Part shown: positions 17,438 to 27,596 of the stretch, piece after piece
Numbering within the stretch: position 1 is the stretch's first letter
Layout: every line of letters begins with the position of its first letter
Notes under the pieces: model-generated
What the model was told of the DNA's origin: nothing
The model's input: only the letters and a program-made list of their open reading frames with translations
Databases searched by the model: none
Program-made: the position numbers and the translations under genes
NCBI GenBank assembly: GCA_002840125.1
Contig: PGZF01000005.1
Coordinates: forward strand, 310,001 to 374,000
Reading direction: 5' to 3'
Source of the DNA: Gammaproteobacteria bacterium HGW-Gammaproteobacteria-15
GTDB taxonomy: Bacteria > Pseudomonadota > Gammaproteobacteria > Enterobacterales > Alteromonadaceae
DNA: 64,000 nt

Positions 17438-19738
17438 ATGAGGCAACTTTGGCTTGGCTGGGTGCTGAAACATCCGTGGTGGGTGTTACTGGGTACTTTG
17501 GTGCTGGTATTGCTGATGAGCAGCGGCATGGGCAAGTTGTACTTTCGCGGTGACTTCCGGGTATTTTTCGCCGCTGACAACCCGCAATTGCTCATGTTTG
17601 AGCAAATGCAGGACGAATTTAATAAGAGCGACAACATTCTTATTGGTATCGCGCCGGCAGACGGGCAGATTTTCAACACCACCAATCTGACGCTGATTAA
17701 GCAAATAACTGATGCCGCCTGGCAGACACCCTATTCTATCCGGGTCGATTCGATCAGTAATTTTCAGCATACCGAAGCTGATGCCGATGATTTGCTGGTG
17801 GCCGATTTGCTGCTCGATACAGCGCAATTGGATGAAGCCAAAATAGCTGACATCCGCCGTGTTGCGCTGGCAGAACCGACACTGCTAAAACGGCTGATTA
17901 CTGCAGATGGCACCGTTACGGCTATTAATATCACCGTGCAGCTGCCCGAACTGGATAAAAATAAGGAGGTGTTTGATACCTTTGGTTTTGCCCGCCAATT
18001 AACAGACGAATTTAGCCAGCGTTATCCGGATGTCCGATTCTATCTGGCCGGCGTAATAGCAATGAACCACTCCTTTGCCTATGAAGCCGAGCACGACGCC
18101 CGGACGCTGATCCCGGTGATGTTTGTCGTGATCGTAATTATGCTGGCATTATTACTACGCTCAGTTGTTGTTGCCCTGGCTACTGTCATTATTATTGTGG
18201 TGACCATCACCAGCACCCTGGGTCTGGCAGGTGCGGCCGGTATTTTTTTAAGTACCGCCACCGTCAATGTACCCACTATTCTGATGACACTGGCGGTGGC
18301 CGACTGTGTACATGTTATAGCATCGGTGCAGTTTGCGCTAAGCCGGGGCCATGATAAGCAAAGTGCGATTGAATACAGCATGCAGCGCAATTTAATGCCC
18401 ATTTTTATTACCAGTGCAACGACTGCCATTGGTTTTTTAACGCTGAATTTCTCTGAAGTACCCATTCTGGCAGACTTAGGCAATATGACCGCGGTTGGCG
18501 TGATGTTGGCGTGCTTACTCAGTGTCGTTACCTTGCCGGCACTGCTGGCAGTGTTGCCGGTAAAGCCCGGCAAAGTAAAACCGCAGCACCAGCAGGATAC
18601 AGTAATGGATAAACTGGCCAGTTTCGTGATATTGCGCCAACGCCTGTTATTGCCGGCAATGGCACTACTGATGGTTATTTTTGCCGGTTTTATCAGCCTG
18701 AATAAAGTGAATGACGAAGCGGTTAAATATTTTTCACCGGCGACTGATTTTCGTCAGGCGATGGATTTTCTTGATCAGCATCTGGCGGCATCAATGTCGA
18801 TGGACTTTGTATTGCATAGCGGCCAAAGCAGTGGCGTAAACCAGCCGGAATTTATTGCGGCAGTGGAAAACTTCAGTCAGTGGCTGGCAGACCAGCCACA
18901 AGTGGCGCATGTTAATAGCATCAGTGACGTGTTTAAACGCCTGAACAAAAATATGCATGCCGACGACCCGGCCTTTTACCGTATTCCACAAACACAGGAC
19001 GAAGCCGCACAATATCTGCTGATGTATGAAATGTCGCTGCCTTACGGCCTCGACTTGAATAACCAGCTGAATCTGGACAAAAGTGCCACCCGCCTGACCG
19101 CGGCCCTGAGAAATATGGGCAGTAAAGAGATTACCGGCTTTGAACAAAAAGCCCTGCAGTATTTTGCCAGCCAGTTTCCGCAGTATCAGGCCAGCGCGGC
19201 CAGTACAGCGTTAATGTTTGCCCATATTGGTGAGCGCAATATGGCGTCGATGCTGCAAACGCTGCCACTGGCACTGGTGCTGATCTCCCTGTTGCTGGTA
19301 TTTAGTCTGCGTTCCTGGCGCATGGGGTTAATCAGCCTGTTGCCTAATATTGCCCCCGCGGCTATTGGTTTTGGCATCTGGGGCCTGTATAGCGGTGAAA
19401 TTAATCTGGGATTATCGGTGGTCGCCGGCATAAGTCTGGGCATTATTGTTGACGACACCGTGCATTTTCTGGCCAAGTACCAGCATGCACGCCACGAAGG
19501 CCGTAATGCTGAAGCCGCTGTACGCTATGCTTTTAACAGTGTCGGCCGGGCGCTTTGGATCACCACTGCCGTACTGGTAGTTGGCTTTAGCGTGTTGATG
19601 TTATCCAGTTTCCGGCTCAACTCGGATATGGGGCTGTTAACCGCTATTATTATTTTTACCGCGCTGGTAATCGACTTTTTATTCCTGCCAGCCTTTTTGC
19701 TTAAATTTGATACTAAGGAAAGCCAACATCATGCGTAA
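17438..19738 (+). CDS. MMPL/RND-superfamily exporter
   Basis: A 766-residue inner-membrane protein. The ATG at 17438 follows TTAGGGAG. It has the two-fold RND plan: TM1 (about 10-35), a large periplasmic domain, a bundle of helices (about 230-390), then TM7 (about 410-430), a second periplasmic domain and a C-terminal bundle. Conserved membrane motifs include ILMTLAVADCVHVIAS in the first half and GISLGIIVDDTVHFLAKY in the second; the Asp pair matches the proton relay of MMPL/HpnN proteins. Such short RNDs move lipids or hydrophobic molecules. Together with the LolA-like protein and barrel that follow, it suggests inner- to outer-membrane lipid traffic (inference). Confidence 0.9.
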   Translation: MRQLWLGWVLKHPWWVLLGTLVLVLLMSSGMGKLYFRGDFRVFFAADNPQLLMFEQMQDEFNKSDNILIGIAPADGQIFNTTNLTLIKQITDAAWQTPYSIRVDSISNFQHTEADADDLLVADLLLDTAQLDEAKIADIRRVALAEPTLLKRLITADGTVTAINITVQLPELDKNKEVFDTFGFARQLTDEFSQRYPDVRFYLAGVIAMNHSFAYEAEHDARTLIPVMFVVIVIMLALLLRSVVVALATVIIIVVTITSTLGLAGAAGIFLSTATVNVPTILMTLAVADCVHVIASVQFALSRGHDKQSAIEYSMQRNLMPIFITSATTAIGFLTLNFSEVPILADLGNMTAVGVMLACLLSVVTLPALLAVLPVKPGKVKPQHQQDTVMDKLASFVILRQRLLLPAMALLMVIFAGFISLNKVNDEAVKYFSPATDFRQAMDFLDQHLAASMSMDFVLHSGQSSGVNQPEFIAAVENFSQWLADQPQVAHVNSISDVFKRLNKNMHADDPAFYRIPQTQDEAAQYLLMYEMSLPYGLDLNNQLNLDKSATRLTAALRNMGSKEITGFEQKALQYFASQFPQYQASAASTALMFAHIGERNMASMLQTLPLALVLISLLLVFSLRSWRMGLISLLPNIAPAAIGFGIWGLYSGEINLGLSVVAGISLGIIVDDTVHFLAKYQHARHEGRNAEAAVRYAFNSVGRALWITTAVLVVGFSVLMLSSFRLNSDMGLLTAIIIFTALVIDFLFLPAFLLKFDTKESQHHA

Positions 19739-20525
19739 TATTTTGCCAACGCCGCTGTTAATACTGGGCCTGATCGGCGCAACCTGGCTAGCAGGTTTTG
19801 CAGTAGCCGACGAAACCAAAGGTCTGGCTATTGCCCAGGAGCGCAAAGTGCGCGATGCCGGTTGGGGTGACAGTGAAAGCCGCACCACTATGGTACTACG
19901 CAATGCCAAAGGGGATGAAAGCCAGCGGGAAATCCGTACGGCCGCACTGGAAGTACAGGGCGATGGCGATAAAGGGCTGACCATTTTTGACGAACCGCGG
20001 GATGTACGGGGCACCGCCTTTTTAAACCACTCGCACCCGACAGCAGAAGATGATCAGTGGCTGTATCTGCCCGCCGTAAAACGGGTAAAACGTATCGCAT
20101 CGCGCAATAAATCGGGGCCTTTTATGGGCAGTGAATTTGCCTACGAAGATTTAAGCTCGTTTGAAATCGAAAAATACCGTTTTAGCTACCTGCGTGACGA
20201 AAGCTGTAATGACCAACCCTGCTTTGTACTGGAGCAAGTGCCCACTGACGAATTTTCCGGCTATAGCAAAACAGTGGTTTGGGTAGACCAGCAGCATTAC
20301 CGTTTACATAAGGCCGAGTATTACGACCGCAAAAATACGCTGCTAAAAACACTGACATTGCATGACTATCAGCTGTATCTGGATAAATACTGGCGACCGC
20401 ATAAGCTCAGTATGGTGAATCACCAGACCGGAAAAAGCACCGATCTGTTAATTCATCAGATCAGTTTTAACACTGGCCGCACTGCGGCAGACTTTGACAC
20501 CAATGCGCTGCAACGGGTGCGCTAG
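19731..20525 (+). CDS. LolA-like outer membrane lipoprotein-sorting protein
   Basis: A 264-residue periplasmic protein. The ATG at 19731 has AAGGAA upstream and overlaps the exporter gene by 8 bases, so translation is coupled. The signal peptide spans about 1-27 (LLILGLIGATWLAGFAVA). The body contains the LolA_like (PF17131-type) pattern: TAALEVQGDGDKGLTIFDEP, DDQWLYLPAVKRVKRI, FMGSEFAYEDLS and YSKTVVWVDQQHYRLHKAEY. This family forms an open beta half-barrel that carries lipids or lipoproteins, and it regularly accompanies MMPL exporters. It is the shuttle candidate of this three-gene operon. Confidence 0.9.
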   Translation: MRNILPTPLLILGLIGATWLAGFAVADETKGLAIAQERKVRDAGWGDSESRTTMVLRNAKGDESQREIRTAALEVQGDGDKGLTIFDEPRDVRGTAFLNHSHPTAEDDQWLYLPAVKRVKRIASRNKSGPFMGSEFAYEDLSSFEIEKYRFSYLRDESCNDQPCFVLEQVPTDEFSGYSKTVVWVDQQHYRLHKAEYYDRKNTLLKTLTLHDYQLYLDKYWRPHKLSMVNHQTGKSTDLLIHQISFNTGRTAADFDTNALQRVR

Positions 20526-20543
20526 CACAAGGATATTTTAGCG

Positions 20544-22181
20544 ATGCATCAGCTGATTTCTGCTCTGGTATTCTGTACTGCGCTGGCTCAGGCACAGCCG
20601 CAGCAATTGCCTCCGGTACAGCCGGCAGATACCTTATGGAAACTGGCAACCGCAGCCCGGCCGGATGATCAGGTGGCGATGGTGCAGGTGGTTTATGCAC
20701 TGTGGCAGGCTAATCCGCAGGCATTTCGCGCTAACAATATCAACGTTCTGCAGCGCGGCGCAGTATTACAGGTGCCGCCGCGGGCGCAAATGCTGGCTAC
20801 GCCGGTATCGCAGGCCCGGCAATGGTATTATCAGGCTATTGCCGATAAGCCGCTTGGTGTGGTTACGCCAGCACAGTACATCAATGTTGCTGCGGCGCCG
20901 GTAGCAGAAAACCGCCGCGACGCTATCAGTACCGCCAGTACTACCGATACAGAACTACCCACCTCGGCGGCAGAGCTTAGTGGCGCAGCAATATTACAGC
21001 GCCGGGCAATACCCACAGCACAACCCGGCAACCCGGATGTTACACCGAACAGCTGGCAGCAAAATCTTAGCAGTGATTACAGTCTGACTTTGCAGCAACG
21101 CTATTACCCACAGCAGGGAGAGCAAGGCCAGGCCAAAGCACACAGCAGTGTGGCCGTTAGCGCTGAGTGGGTTTGGCAAAGTGATAACCGTGCTCACCAG
21201 ATCGCCATTGAGCCTTTTTTGCGGCTGGACCAACGTGATAGTAAGCGCAACCTGGCTGACCTGCGCCAGGCCTACTGGCAGTATGCCGGCACAGGCTATG
21301 ATATTAAAGCCGGTGTTGACATCGTGTTTTGGGGCGTAACAGAATCGCAGCATCTGGTAGATGTTATTAACCAGACCGATCTGGTCGCCAGTGTTGACGG
21401 CGAAACCAAGCTGGGACAGCCGATGTTAAACTGGAACCTCTATGGCAACGGTGGTACTTTTTCGCTGTATTTGCTGCCTTATTTTCGCGAGCGTACCCTG
21501 CCGGGCCCTGATGGCCGTTTAAGGCCGCCGCTGCCTATCGACAGCGATAATCCGTTTTATGAGTCAGCACAGGCTGAGCAAAACCTCGATTTTGCCCTAC
21601 GCTGGAGCCGGCAGTTTGGCGCGCTGGATTTAGGCCTGAGTTATTTTGAAGGCAATAATCGTGATCCGCAGCTACAGCTAACCTCAGCGGGCAACCTGCA
21701 ACCGGTGTATCTGCAGATGCAGCAACTGGGGCTGGACAGCCAGTGGCTGAGCGGTAGCTGGGCCTGGAAATTGGAAAGCATTTATCGCAAAACCCGGCAG
21801 CAAGACTTTATCGCCAGCACAGCCGGCTTTGAATATACCCAGGTCGGTGTATTCGGTAGTAGCTGGGATTTAGGCTGGATTGCCGAATACCAGTACGACA
21901 GCCGCGACCGCCAGGCGCCGGTACCAGGGCAGAATGATCTGTTTATTGGTAGCCGTATTGTGGCCAATGATGAGGCAGGCAGCGAAATTTTGCTGGGAAT
22001 TATGCAGGATTTGCATAACAGCAACAGCCGCAGCGGCAAGCTCGAAGCCTCTATGCGTTTGTCAAACAGCCTGCGCTTAAGACTGGATGCCTGGTTCTTT
22101 CAAAGCCAGCTGACATCAGATCCCCTATACTTTATGCGCCGTGACGACTACCTGCAGCTAAGCCTGGATTTTTACTTCTGA
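20544..22181 (+). CDS. Outer membrane beta-barrel protein with FimV-like N-terminal domain
   Basis: A 545-residue exported protein in two parts. After a short signal (LISALVFCTALAQA), residues about 25-80 match the FimV N-terminal/LysM-like pattern: PADTLWKLATAARPDDQ, YALWQANPQAFRANNIN, LQRGAVLQVP. A low-complexity linker leads to a long barrel (about 165-545) rich in alternating aromatic strands, with IKAGVDIVFWGVTESQHLVD and the terminal signature LQLSLDFYF. The barrel resembles the DUF1302-type proteins found with MMPL exporters. It is the third gene of the operon, 18 bases after the LolA-like gene. The combined peptidoglycan-binding and outer-membrane architecture would anchor a trans-envelope path. 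Confidence 0.75.
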   Translation: MHQLISALVFCTALAQAQPQQLPPVQPADTLWKLATAARPDDQVAMVQVVYALWQANPQAFRANNINVLQRGAVLQVPPRAQMLATPVSQARQWYYQAIADKPLGVVTPAQYINVAAAPVAENRRDAISTASTTDTELPTSAAELSGAAILQRRAIPTAQPGNPDVTPNSWQQNLSSDYSLTLQQRYYPQQGEQGQAKAHSSVAVSAEWVWQSDNRAHQIAIEPFLRLDQRDSKRNLADLRQAYWQYAGTGYDIKAGVDIVFWGVTESQHLVDVINQTDLVASVDGETKLGQPMLNWNLYGNGGTFSLYLLPYFRERTLPGPDGRLRPPLPIDSDNPFYESAQAEQNLDFALRWSRQFGALDLGLSYFEGNNRDPQLQLTSAGNLQPVYLQMQQLGLDSQWLSGSWAWKLESIYRKTRQQDFIASTAGFEYTQVGVFGSSWDLGWIAEYQYDSRDRQAPVPGQNDLFIGSRIVANDEAGSEILLGIMQDLHNSNSRSGKLEASMRLSNSLRLRLDAWFFQSQLTSDPLYFMRRDDYLQLSLDFYF

Positions 22182-22185
22182 CACT

Positions 22186-22752
22186 TCAGCTAAGCGGCGT
22201 TTCTGCCGGCTCTGCCGCGGGCGTTTCCAGAATTAACTTCAGGTTTTCCAGGCCTTGCTGTAAATCTGCCGCTATCATCGCTTCAACATCCATAAACAGC
22301 AGCATCAGGTTCATTGGGTACGGCATATGGCCGGCAAAGCCCCAGGTTACCCGGGTTTGTTCTGCGCCAACGGCTTCTGTTTGCATATAAGCTGGCGACA
22401 CCGCGGCATAAGGCTGATAAAAACGCAGCTCGTAATCTATCCGCGAGCCTTCCACTATGGCTTTTATTTCCTGCTCGCCGGTGCCGACATCTGAATTTTC
22501 ACTATGCCAGCCCGAAACAAAACCCACAGTGCCGTCAACGCCGCGATCGGTTTTTTGCATATTCGGGTCCTGTGCTGCCCATACACTGAAGTTGTCCTGA
22601 TTGGTTAAAAAACGAATGTAATCAAATACCACCGTCACCGGTTGCTGAATAACCACCTGGGTTTCTACTTTATAATCCTGCTTTACAAATAGTGCCGCCA
22701 CCAGTGGTATCGCCAGCAGCACAACTATAGCGAGCAGTAGTTTTCTAATCAT
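22186..22752 (-). CDS. SRPBCC-family protein with N-terminal membrane anchor
   Basis: A 188-residue protein. An N-terminal hydrophobic segment (KLLLAIVVLLAIPLVAALFV) acts as a signal anchor. The rest has the START/Bet v 1-like fold of the SRPBCC (polyketide cyclase/dehydrase) family: VVIQQPVTVVFDYIRFL near 33-49, DGTVGFVSGWHSEN, ITYE-type strands and a long C-terminal helix (MDVEAMIAADLQQGLENLK). These proteins bind hydrophobic ligands. It converges with the barrel gene with only 4 bases between, so a link to the lipid operon is possible but unproven. Confidence 0.85.
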   Translation of the reverse strand: MIRKLLLAIVVLLAIPLVAALFVKQDYKVETQVVIQQPVTVVFDYIRFLTNQDNFSVWAAQDPNMQKTDRGVDGTVGFVSGWHSENSDVGTGEQEIKAIVEGSRIDYELRFYQPYAAVSPAYMQTEAVGAEQTRVTWGFAGHMPYPMNLMLLFMDVEAMIAADLQQGLENLKLILETPAAEPAETPLS

Positions 22753-22956
22753 AATAAGTGTCCCTGTAGTTATTTTGCGGTGTTAGCACGGTTAAGTTGA
22801 TCCGGGCCGAAATAAACATAGCTGGCTTTTTGTTAACACTCCAGTGGCGGTTTACCGGGCTAAATCTGCACAAATTTATTTTATTTCACGCTATCGCATT
22901 TGGCTTAGGGCAAAACTGCGGTAGCATTACGCCTTTGTGTTCAACATTCAGGCGTT

Positions 22957-25900
22957 ATGACAACCGATACTGCGTTTCCACTTAGCCAGCAACAGCTGGA
23001 ACACTGGTTTGATGCCGTGACCTTTCACCGGGCTCAGGCATATTTGCAGGCCGGTAAAGTGGTCAAGCTGGAATACAACAGCGACTTATCTGAGATCAGC
23101 GCCCAGGTGTGGGGCGCCGCTTTTACGCCGTACCGGCAATTTATCAGCCTGAAACACAACAGCAGCGGCTGGCAATTGCAAAACCGCTGTACTTGCCCGG
23201 TAGGCGCTAACTGCAAGCACGTGCTGGCCGTATTACTGCGGCTGCAACGCGACTATCAGCAACACAAGCTGCAACTGGAGCAACAACCGGTACGCCAGCT
23301 CAACCAGTGGTTTGAACAGGTAGAACAATCACTTGCCCCGGCGCAGGATGAAAAAGATGTGGTGCTGTATCTGTTGTCGTATGGCCAGGCCGGGCTGCAA
23401 CTTAGCCCGCGCCGGGTGCGCGAAAGCAAAAAAGGCGGCTATACCAAAGGCGTTGCTATTGGCAAGTACGACCTGGTTACCCCCGGCATACCGCACTGGA
23501 TTGATGAGCAAGATTACCGCCTGCTCAGTTATTTCCGCGCCCAAAGCCTGCGCGACTTACCGCTGCTGGAAGGTGACTGGGGCTATCAGTTGTTGCAACA
23601 ACTGCTTGGCAGTGGCCGCTGCTTTTTTTCTGAAGCGCGCTACGCGGTGCAGCAAGGGCCAAAACGAACACTGGCCTTTACCTGGCAGGATACCGTAGCA
23701 GGCCAGCAACTGGGCTGGCAGCTGGACGACGATGACCGCGACTTTGAACTGGTATATACCGATCCGCCCTGTTACCTGGACACCAGTTACTACCAGATAG
23801 GCGAACTGGACACCGCTCTTAGCAGTGCGCAGTTAAAGCTGTTAAACAAAATGCCGCCGATACCACAGCAGGCGCTGGCGCCCAGCATCAGCCGCTTGCA
23901 GCAGCTGTTTAACCAAACCAGCCTGCCATTACCCAGCGCCGCCGGGTTAAAGCAAATCAGCAGCACACCACGGCCGGTATTGCAGCTAAAAATGCTGCCA
24001 CACAAAGCTAAAGGCCGCAGCGAACCCACTGCTGTACTGCAGTTTCAGTATGCCAGCTACCTGTTGCCGCTTAATCTGACTCAGGCACAAACTGAGCTGG
24101 TGCAGGACAACACCACCGTTTTTATAAAACGCCACCGGGCGACAGAAACCAGCGCGCTGGAGCAATTGTTACAGCTTGAACTGCTGCAACTGCCGGCGCT
24201 ACCGCCACCTTATAGCGAGCAAAGTGCGTTTGGCGTCGGCGAAGGGCCAGACAACCCGCTACTGTGGCAACCCTTGCTGGATGCCCTGCCACAGTTAGAA
24301 CAACAAGGCTGGCATATCGCCCGCGATGATAATTTTAATCTGGATATCTTAAGCGACGCCCCCTACCTGCAGGTGCAGGACAACAGCGTGGGTGGTTTTG
24401 CTTTAGCCATACAGGTTGATATCGACGGCACCCAGGTGCCGCTGCTGCCGCTGATCAGCCAATGGCTGCGCCAGCACGGCCTGCCCGATGCCGGTAAACC
24501 CATCTGGTTATCATTACCGCAAGGTAAGCTGGCATTACCGCTGGCGCTGATCCAGCCGTTTATCGATACTATTATTGAACTGCTAAACCCGAACAAGCCA
24601 CAGTTCAGCCTGGATTTACCTGCCTTTAAAGCGGCATTATTACCGCCAGAAACCGCGAAGGACATTCAGTTTTTAAACGCCCAGCGTGTACAGCGCCTGA
24701 GCCACCTGTTGCATAATTTTAATGGTATTACGCCGTGCGACGTACCGCAGGGCCTGCAAGCATCACTACGTGATTATCAGTTGCAGGGCTTAAGCTGGCT
24801 GAGCTTTTTGCGCGAGTTTGGCTTAGGCGGCATTTTGGCCGACGATATGGGCCTGGGTAAAACACTGCAAACGCTAAGCCTGCTACTGCTGCAAAAACAG
24901 CGCGGCGAGCTGCAACACCCGGCGCTGATTATCTGCCCTACCAGCGTGTTGGGTAACTGGCTGGCGGAAGCCGGGCGGTTTACACCGCAACTGCGGGTAG
25001 TGCAAATTCATGGTAATAAACGCCAACCTCTGTTTAATGAACTGGCCAATTATGATCTGATTGTAACCAGCTATCCGCTGGTGGTGCGGGATCATAAGTA
25101 TTATCAGAACCAGCCGCTAAGCGCCGTTATTCTGGACGAAGCCCAGCATATTAAAAATGCCGGCAGCCTGGCGGCCAAAGCCGTGCGCTTATTAAAAGCC
25201 GATTTTAAACTGGCGCTGTCAGGTACCCCGCTGGAAAACCACTTAGGCGAGTTAAAGTCTATTTTTGATTTTGTGCTGCCGGGCCTGCTGGGTAACGACG
25301 CCCACTTTAACCAGGTGTACCGCAAACCAATTGAAAAACACGGCGATGCCGAGCGCGCCCATGCGTTAAAGGCCCGTATAGCGCCCTTTATGCTGCGCCG
25401 GACCAAGGCCCAGGTCGCCAGCGAGTTACCAGACAAAACCGAAATAGTGCAGCTGCTGGAATTAGAAAGCGACCAGCGCAACCTGTACGAAAGTATCCGC
25501 CTGGTAATGGAAACCAAAGTGCGCGAGTTGTTTGTGCAAAAAGGCGTAGCCGCCAGCCAGATCCAGTTTTTAGATGCACTGTTAAAGCTGCGCCAGGCCT
25601 GTTGCGACGCCAGGCTGGTACCGGTTGAACATGCCCGCTCGGTACAAAGCAATGCCAAGCTGCAATGGCTGCGCGACACCCTGCCGGAAATGCTGGAAGA
25701 AGGCCGCAATATTTTACTGTTCAGCCAGTTTGCCAGCATGCTGACCTTAATAGAAGATGAGTTAAACGCCCTGGGCATCAGCTACAGTAAACTCACCGGC
25801 CAGACCAAACACCGCCAGCAGCAGATTGATGCCTTTCAAAGTGGTGAAACCCGGGTATTTTTGATCAGTTTAAAAGCCGGCGGCACCGGTTTAAACCTTA

Positions 25901-26160
25901 CCGCTGCCGATACGGTAATTCACTACGATCCGTGGTGGAACCCGGCCGCAGAAGCCCAGGCTACCGATCGCGCCCACCGCATCGGCCAGAAAAAAGCTGT
26001 GTTTGTCTATAAACTGATCGCCAGCAATACGGTGGAGCAAAAAGTACAATTGCTGCAGCAACACAAACGCCAGTTAGCCGATCAGCTGTTTGCCGGCGGC
26101 CAGGGCCAGCCCTGGCAAGGCAAAGCCGAAGATTTACTGGCGTTATTTAGTGCTGACTAA
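22957..26160 (+). CDS. SNF2-family helicase with SWIM zinc finger
   Basis: A 1067-residue cytoplasmic ATPase of the bacterial Swi2/Snf2 (HepA-like) class. The SWIM finger sits near residues 79-92 (CTCPVGANCKHVLA, CxCx5CxH). A long middle region precedes the helicase core: motif I ADDMGLGKTLQTL (about 628-640), motif II VILDEAQHIK (about 724-733), motif III ALSGTPLENH, motif V LISLKAGGTGLNLTAAD and motif VI ATDRAHRIGQ. SWIM-SNF2 proteins remodel DNA-bound complexes and act in recombination or transcription recycling. All motifs are intact. It is transcribed alone and converges with the amylase gene. Confidence 0.95.
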   Translation: MTTDTAFPLSQQQLEHWFDAVTFHRAQAYLQAGKVVKLEYNSDLSEISAQVWGAAFTPYRQFISLKHNSSGWQLQNRCTCPVGANCKHVLAVLLRLQRDYQQHKLQLEQQPVRQLNQWFEQVEQSLAPAQDEKDVVLYLLSYGQAGLQLSPRRVRESKKGGYTKGVAIGKYDLVTPGIPHWIDEQDYRLLSYFRAQSLRDLPLLEGDWGYQLLQQLLGSGRCFFSEARYAVQQGPKRTLAFTWQDTVAGQQLGWQLDDDDRDFELVYTDPPCYLDTSYYQIGELDTALSSAQLKLLNKMPPIPQQALAPSISRLQQLFNQTSLPLPSAAGLKQISSTPRPVLQLKMLPHKAKGRSEPTAVLQFQYASYLLPLNLTQAQTELVQDNTTVFIKRHRATETSALEQLLQLELLQLPALPPPYSEQSAFGVGEGPDNPLLWQPLLDALPQLEQQGWHIARDDNFNLDILSDAPYLQVQDNSVGGFALAIQVDIDGTQVPLLPLISQWLRQHGLPDAGKPIWLSLPQGKLALPLALIQPFIDTIIELLNPNKPQFSLDLPAFKAALLPPETAKDIQFLNAQRVQRLSHLLHNFNGITPCDVPQGLQASLRDYQLQGLSWLSFLREFGLGGILADDMGLGKTLQTLSLLLLQKQRGELQHPALIICPTSVLGNWLAEAGRFTPQLRVVQIHGNKRQPLFNELANYDLIVTSYPLVVRDHKYYQNQPLSAVILDEAQHIKNAGSLAAKAVRLLKADFKLALSGTPLENHLGELKSIFDFVLPGLLGNDAHFNQVYRKPIEKHGDAERAHALKARIAPFMLRRTKAQVASELPDKTEIVQLLELESDQRNLYESIRLVMETKVRELFVQKGVAASQIQFLDALLKLRQACCDARLVPVEHARSVQSNAKLQWLRDTLPEMLEEGRNILLFSQFASMLTLIEDELNALGISYSKLTGQTKHRQQQIDAFQSGETRVFLISLKAGGTGLNLTAADTVIHYDPWWNPAAEAQATDRAHRIGQKKAVFVYKLIASNTVEQKVQLLQQHKRQLADQLFAGGQGQPWQGKAEDLLALFSAD

Positions 26161-26171
26161 GCACAAACTAC

Positions 26172-27596
26172 TTAGTCGGCATACCACATTCTGGCCTGAC
26201 GTGCCGGAATGCTGAAGTTGTAGCTGCCACCATTGATATACACCAGATTGCCGCCACTTAGCACATCGCGGTAATTGCGATACCAGTAAAAGCGGCCGTT
26301 AGTGTTAATGTTAAAGCTCTGGTTGCTGCTGCATTTATTAATGCCTACCACCCCTTCCTGACCACGGCGGAACAAAATGGCGCAATCATTCCAGGCCAGC
26401 ATTTCCATGCCCTGCCCCTGCATACGGTTATGGAAATTCAGCATTTTGCCAATATGATCGGCTTTATAGGCATTGACCCAGCGGTTGTTATCAGTGCCGG
26501 TGCTGTCGCTGAATATCAGCGGTTTACCGCCATCACGGCCCATAATGTAGGCATAGGCCAGATACTCGTCGGTAGCATCCATAATCAGATAGCGAAAGCC
26601 ATCATTGGTAGGAATATCATGCGTAATAGTAAAGGTTACTGCCCGGCTGTTTTGCAGCGCCTGGCCGTTAGACAACGGGTTAACCAGCTGGCTTAAGCTA
26701 CCACCAAAACCAAAGGCACTGCGAATCGCGCTAAACAGCGGAAAATCGTAGGCTTTATGGTCGGTATAGGCCAGATAAGGCGATAAAAAGCTGTCGTACT
26801 CATTATTACCGGCACCACCACTGGTAATAATTTCACCAAATACGTACATGCCGCTTTTAATGCTGCTGGTGAAAATTTCATTAATATGCCAGATAGTCAT
26901 ATGCTTGGCGGCATCAACCCGAAAGCCTTTTACGCCCAAGTCTTTCAGTGCTGTTAAGTAGTTACGCTGTTGCTGCACCACCCAGCTGTTGGGGTTTAAA
27001 TCCGGCAAACCGGCATCACCCGCGCCGCCACACAGCCGCCAGTTTTGTACCTGCCATACATCGTTATAGTTGCTGATACAGTTAGCCGGGTTAAAGTCGC
27101 TGGCACCAAATAAGCCCTGGGTTAAATTGCCAAATAAGCGCTGGTTATTCCAGTAACTGCTGTTACTGCCGTAGCTATTTACTGTCGCCTGGCCGGGGAA
27201 ATCCGTCGCGCCGTTACGCTCATTTGCCATATGGTTTAGTACTATATCGGCGTACACATCCACTTTACGCGCCGGGTTGGCATCGTTCAGGGCATTGATC
27301 ATATTTACAAACGACTGTTTGTTGCCTTTGCAGTGGTCAATTACGCGGATATCCTGCGGCTGATAACGCTGCCACCAGGCACAACTGCCCGCATTTGATT
27401 TTAGCGGCGGTGCCACCAATACCGCTTTATAGCCCAGATTCTTAATTTCAGTCGCTTTAGCAGCGACTTCGTCATAGTGCCAGTCAAACGCATGTAAAAT
27501 AGCATCGGCAACAGCAGCCGATGAAAATACGCCTGAACTAACAACTAATGCCAGCCACAACAGCTGACGCTTTAACATGGTACTGATTACTTGCAT
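26172..27596 (-). CDS. Secreted GH13 alpha-amylase
   Basis: A 474-residue starch-degrading enzyme. The ATG at 27596 follows AAAGGATAG. A signal peptide (LLWLALVVSSGVFSSAAVA) directs export. The (beta/alpha)8 barrel carries the GH13 regions: DIVLNHM (region I, about 118-123), GFRVDAAKHM with nucleophile D228, FGEIIT with acid/base E255, and FTITHDIPTND with transition-state D327. The C-terminal beta domain (about 395-474) ends in FSIPARQARMWYA. It has the compact length of Pseudoalteromonas-type amylases without a starch-binding module. It is monocistronic; a LacI-type regulator elsewhere in the window could control it but no operator link is visible. Confidence 0.95.
   Translation of the reverse strand: MQVISTMLKRQLLWLALVVSSGVFSSAAVADAILHAFDWHYDEVAAKATEIKNLGYKAVLVAPPLKSNAGSCAWWQRYQPQDIRVIDHCKGNKQSFVNMINALNDANPARKVDVYADIVLNHMANERNGATDFPGQATVNSYGSNSSYWNNQRLFGNLTQGLFGASDFNPANCISNYNDVWQVQNWRLCGGAGDAGLPDLNPNSWVVQQQRNYLTALKDLGVKGFRVDAAKHMTIWHINEIFTSSIKSGMYVFGEIITSGGAGNNEYDSFLSPYLAYTDHKAYDFPLFSAIRSAFGFGGSLSQLVNPLSNGQALQNSRAVTFTITHDIPTNDGFRYLIMDATDEYLAYAYIMGRDGGKPLIFSDSTGTDNNRWVNAYKADHIGKMLNFHNRMQGQGMEMLAWNDCAILFRRGQEGVVGINKCSSNQSFNINTNGRFYWYRNYRDVLSGGNLVYINGGSYNFSIPARQARMWYAD

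Noticed and set aside
22797-22985. Plus-strand 62-codon frame upstream of the SNF2 helicase
   Set aside because: No Shine-Dalgarno, overlaps the helicase start in another frame and the sequence lacks protein-like features.
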